A program made the position numbers and the translations under genes. Of a stretch of 11,542 bases of DNA, positions 10,210 to 11,542 are shown piece by piece (position 1 is the first letter of the stretch; each line of letters opens with the position of its first letter). The notes under the pieces are model-generated. The model was not told the origin of the DNA and did not search any database. It saw only the letters and a list, made by a program, of their open reading frames with translations. The DNA comes from JOPF133 sp035505095 (GTDB lineage: Bacteria > Acidobacteriota > Terriglobia > Bryobacterales > Bryobacteraceae), in the NCBI GenBank assembly GCA_035505095.1, contig DATJRE010000231.1, positions 1-11,542 of the forward strand. The letters run 5' to 3'.

Positions 10210-11178
10210 TCAGTGGAGCAACGGAAGCAGCAGCTTATCGAGATCGGCATCGGTGAACGAATCGAGCTTCACGTTGCGGTAGAGATTCCAGTGCTCCACG
10301 TGCGAGACGTCGCCGCCCGGCGGCACCTTGGTGAGCGGGCTGAGCGTTTCCATTTCCAGAAACTCGTTGTTGGTGAAGGTCTCGAAGGAGCAGCCGAAAT
10401 CGGGGTACGGCTTGGACGGATCGGCCTGCGCCTGCTTCACGAACAACTCGCCGTTGAGGAGATAAGCCACCCAGGTCCGCGGGTTGAAAAGCCCCAGTTT
10501 GGTGGGTTCGGCGTTGGAGGGGTCCTGGCGCAGGCCCATGTATTTCTTGGTGAAGGTCCAGCGCTTGTCGGAAAGGTCCGAGTAGGCCCACATGACCAGC
10601 GGATTGGTGGGCGGCAGGACGTCCGGATGCTTACCGCGGGGCGGAAAACCGGTGATGGCCTGGCCGCCCGGCGCCATCATGCTCATGGCCCAGGCAGCGT
10701 ATTCGAGCGGGAAGATGCCGCGGTTGTAGAGCCGGTGGGTGACGGTGACGGCGGTGCCTGCGGGCGCCAGTGCGACCTCGATTTCTTTTTGCAGTCCGGT
10801 GAGCGGCTCGACCGGCTCGCGCGCCACCACGCCCTGCGCGGTGATGTGTACTTCGACCGGGACGTTGTCCGGCGCCCAGGATCCCACCGGGTCCTCAGGC
10901 GCTTTCCAAAGCCGATGGCCGCCGCGGAGCTGGAAGGTGGCTTCGCCGCGTTTGCCAAGCTGCTCGGCGAATTCCTTGAAGACGTTCTGGCCGCCGGTGA
11001 AGGCGTAGCGCATGATGCGCGGCCCGATATCGCCCGTGACGATCAGCTCCACTTCCCCGTTGGCGATGCGATAGCAATCCGGCCAGCCCTTCCAGGCGGT
11101 CTTCTCCACGGTGACGGCCGCTCCCAGCGGTAGAGTACTCAAAGTCATAAGTGCGATCAATTGATTCCAGCGAACCAT
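10210..11178 (-). CDS. Exported DUF4380-like protein (mutarotase-like fold)
   Basis: First gene of the minus-strand operon. Residues 1-21 form a Sec signal peptide (MVRWNQ, then hydrophobic LIALMTLSTLPLGAA) with likely cleavage after GAA. The mature domain resembles DUF4380 proteins, which share the galactose-mutarotase/beta-sandwich fold: NGEVELIVTGDIGPRIMRY (40-58), GGQNVF (62-67) and GGHRLWKAPE (86-95) are typical. A catalytic role is not established for the family; sugar binding or epimerisation is plausible. The stop is 14 nt before the GH116 start, so the two exported proteins are probably made together and act on the same carbohydrate. The start is supported by GGAG about 8 nt upstream. 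Length is 322 aa and the gene appears complete. The family name rests on motif recognition only. Confidence 0.75.
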   Translation of the reverse strand: MVRWNQLIALMTLSTLPLGAAVTVEKTAWKGWPDCYRIANGEVELIVTGDIGPRIMRYAFTGGQNVFKEFAEQLGKRGEATFQLRGGHRLWKAPEDPVGSWAPDNVPVEVHITAQGVVAREPVEPLTGLQKEIEVALAPAGTAVTVTHRLYNRGIFPLEYAAWAMSMMAPGGQAITGFPPRGKHPDVLPPTNPLVMWAYSDLSDKRWTFTKKYMGLRQDPSNAEPTKLGLFNPRTWVAYLLNGELFVKQAQADPSKPYPDFGCSFETFTNNEFLEMETLSPLTKVPPGGDVSHVEHWNLYRNVKLDSFTDADLDKLLLPLLH

Positions 11179-11179
11179 C

Positions 11180-11192
11180 GGACTCTCCGTCC
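11180..11192 (-). promoter_or_regulatory. Ribosome binding site in a small hairpin loop
   Basis: On the minus strand GGAC and GTCC form a 4-bp stem around the 5-nt loop GGAGA. The Shine-Dalgarno GGAG therefore sits in the loop, and the ATG at 11178 begins 1 nt after the stem. The ribosome site is convincing; the hairpin is short and may have no effect. Confidence 0.5.
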
Positions 11193-11193
11193 A

Positions 11194-11222
11194 ATCTAAT
11201 CACGATGCGCGTGCGGACGCAA
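11194..11222 (-). promoter_or_regulatory. Possible sigma-70-type promoter for the minus-strand operon
   Basis: TTGCGT (11222-11217) and TTAGAT (11199-11194) are separated by exactly 17 nt, just before the operon start. Each hexamer matches the consensus at only three positions, so this is a weak candidate. It would give a leader of fewer than 15 nt that still contains the GGAG ribosome site. Confidence 0.25.
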
Positions 11223-11269
11223 ACGGGTTCCGGGGGGAGGGCCTGTCGCCGCGGGTTGGGCCCGTTCAC

Positions 11270-11309
11270 CGCGGAGACGCGGAGGGCGCGGAGGAAGCGC
11301 GGAGAAGAG
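11270..11309. repeat. Purine-rich CGCGGAG repeat, right copy
   Basis: This 40-nt stretch starts CGCGGAGACGCGGAG and ends CGGAGAAGAG, matching 6331-6370 with only small internal shifts and in the same orientation. It lies between the minus-strand operon start and the next gene, and runs directly into the A-rich tandem repeat. Confidence 0.7.
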
Positions 11310-11366
11310 CAAGAGAAAAACCAGGAGAAAGACCAAGAGAAAGACCAAGAGAAAACCAGGAGAAAA
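11309..11366. repeat. Tandem 12-bp purine repeat (CCARGAGAAAGA)
   Basis: Five consecutive units can be read: 11309-11320, 11321-11332, 11333-11344, 11345-11355 and 11356-11366, with lengths 12, 12, 12, 11 and 11. The consensus is CCA(A/G)GAGAAAGA. One strand is almost pure purine and far less GC-rich than the surroundings. On the minus strand it lies just after the stop of the next gene as a T- and C-rich tract. Confidence 0.75.
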
Positions 11367-11371
11367 CTGCG

Positions 11372-11542
11372 TCATGGAAATGTGGCGGCGGGCGCAGGGG
11401 TGGGGTGCGCGGGTGGGGCAGCGGTGGCCTGCGGTTGCGGCTGGCGGGCTGGTGCGGGTTGTGCGGGCGCGGCGGACACGAACGGGCGCTCGGCTTGGGC
11501 TTGGTCGCCGGGGGATTGGCGAAGAGGCTGGCTTCGAGGCGG
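11372..11542 (-). CDS. Possible C-terminal tail of a Pro/Ala/Gln-rich protein (partial)
   Basis: A minus-strand frame is open from the right edge to a TGA at 11374-11372, giving 56 residues. It reads as a low-complexity tail: QSPGDQAQAERPFVSAAP, then repeated Pro, Ala and Gln, ending PAPAATFP. Such tails occur on exported or membrane-anchored proteins. No domain is visible, so no function is proposed. Support comes from the smooth Pro/Ala/Gln composition and from the stop lying just before the non-coding tandem repeat. It could instead be chance reading through G-rich non-coding DNA. Confidence 0.45.
   Translation of the reverse strand, partial: PPRSQPLRQSPGDQAQAERPFVSAAPAQPAPARQPQPQATAAPPAHPTPAPAATFP

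Noticed and set aside
10018..11133. 371-codon plus-strand open frame opposite the DUF4380 gene
   Set aside because: It spans two real minus-strand genes and their junction, and its composition is that of a mirror frame. No ribosome site or family motif was seen.
11222..11266. Inverted repeats AACGGG/CCCGTT (11222-11227, 11261-11266) and GGGCC/GGCCC (11239-11243, 11259-11263) as a terminator or operator
   Set aside because: Short arms with long loops in very GC-rich DNA and no T-run; expected by chance and not convincing.

Overview
The window is about 11.5 kb of GC-rich bacterial DNA, densely packed with genes in two convergent blocks and with the start of a third gene cut off by the right edge. 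High GC at third codon positions, several GTG or overlapping starts, a Tat-exported family GH116 glycosidase, a DUF4380 protein and purine-rich CGCGGAG intergenic repeats would fit an Acidobacteriota genome of the Solibacter/Bryobacter kind. That assignment is an impression from gene content; no marker gene is present to prove it.

Left block, plus strand (2-6307): the C-terminal half of a biotin-dependent urea/guanidine carboxylase (5' end outside the window), allophanate hydrolase (ATGA overlap, strong Shine-Dalgarno), then after a 65-nt gap holding an imperfect hairpin, an ABC importer of the type found beside urea carboxylases: periplasmic binding protein, permease, ATPase. Together they would take up a small nitrogen compound, carboxylate it with ATP and bicarbonate, and hydrolyse the product to ammonia and CO2. 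The importer, and an Asp in the carboxyltransferase pocket region, make guanidine as likely a substrate as urea. The usual carboxylase-associated partner proteins and any guanidine-I riboswitch are not in the window and would have to lie upstream.

Right block, minus strand (11178 down to 6402): a Sec-exported DUF4380 (mutarotase-like fold) protein, a Tat-exported GH116 (GBA2/DUF608-like) glycoside hydrolase, and a COG0523/CobW/P47K GTPase with a CxCC metal-binding motif. Gaps are 14 nt and then a 4-nt GTGA overlap, so this is a tight operon. A putative metallochaperone coupled to a Tat-exported glycosidase that carries an unusual HRGCCFGNCTH cluster is the most intriguing part of the window.

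The right operon is bracketed by two same-orientation copies of a purine-rich CGCGGAG repeat (about 6322-6370 and 11270-11309). The right-hand copy runs into a 12-bp CCARGAGAAAGA tandem repeat. From 11372 to the right edge, a minus-strand reading frame rich in Pro, Ala and Gln looks like the C-terminal tail of another gene. No tRNA, rRNA, CRISPR array, transposase or phage gene was seen.
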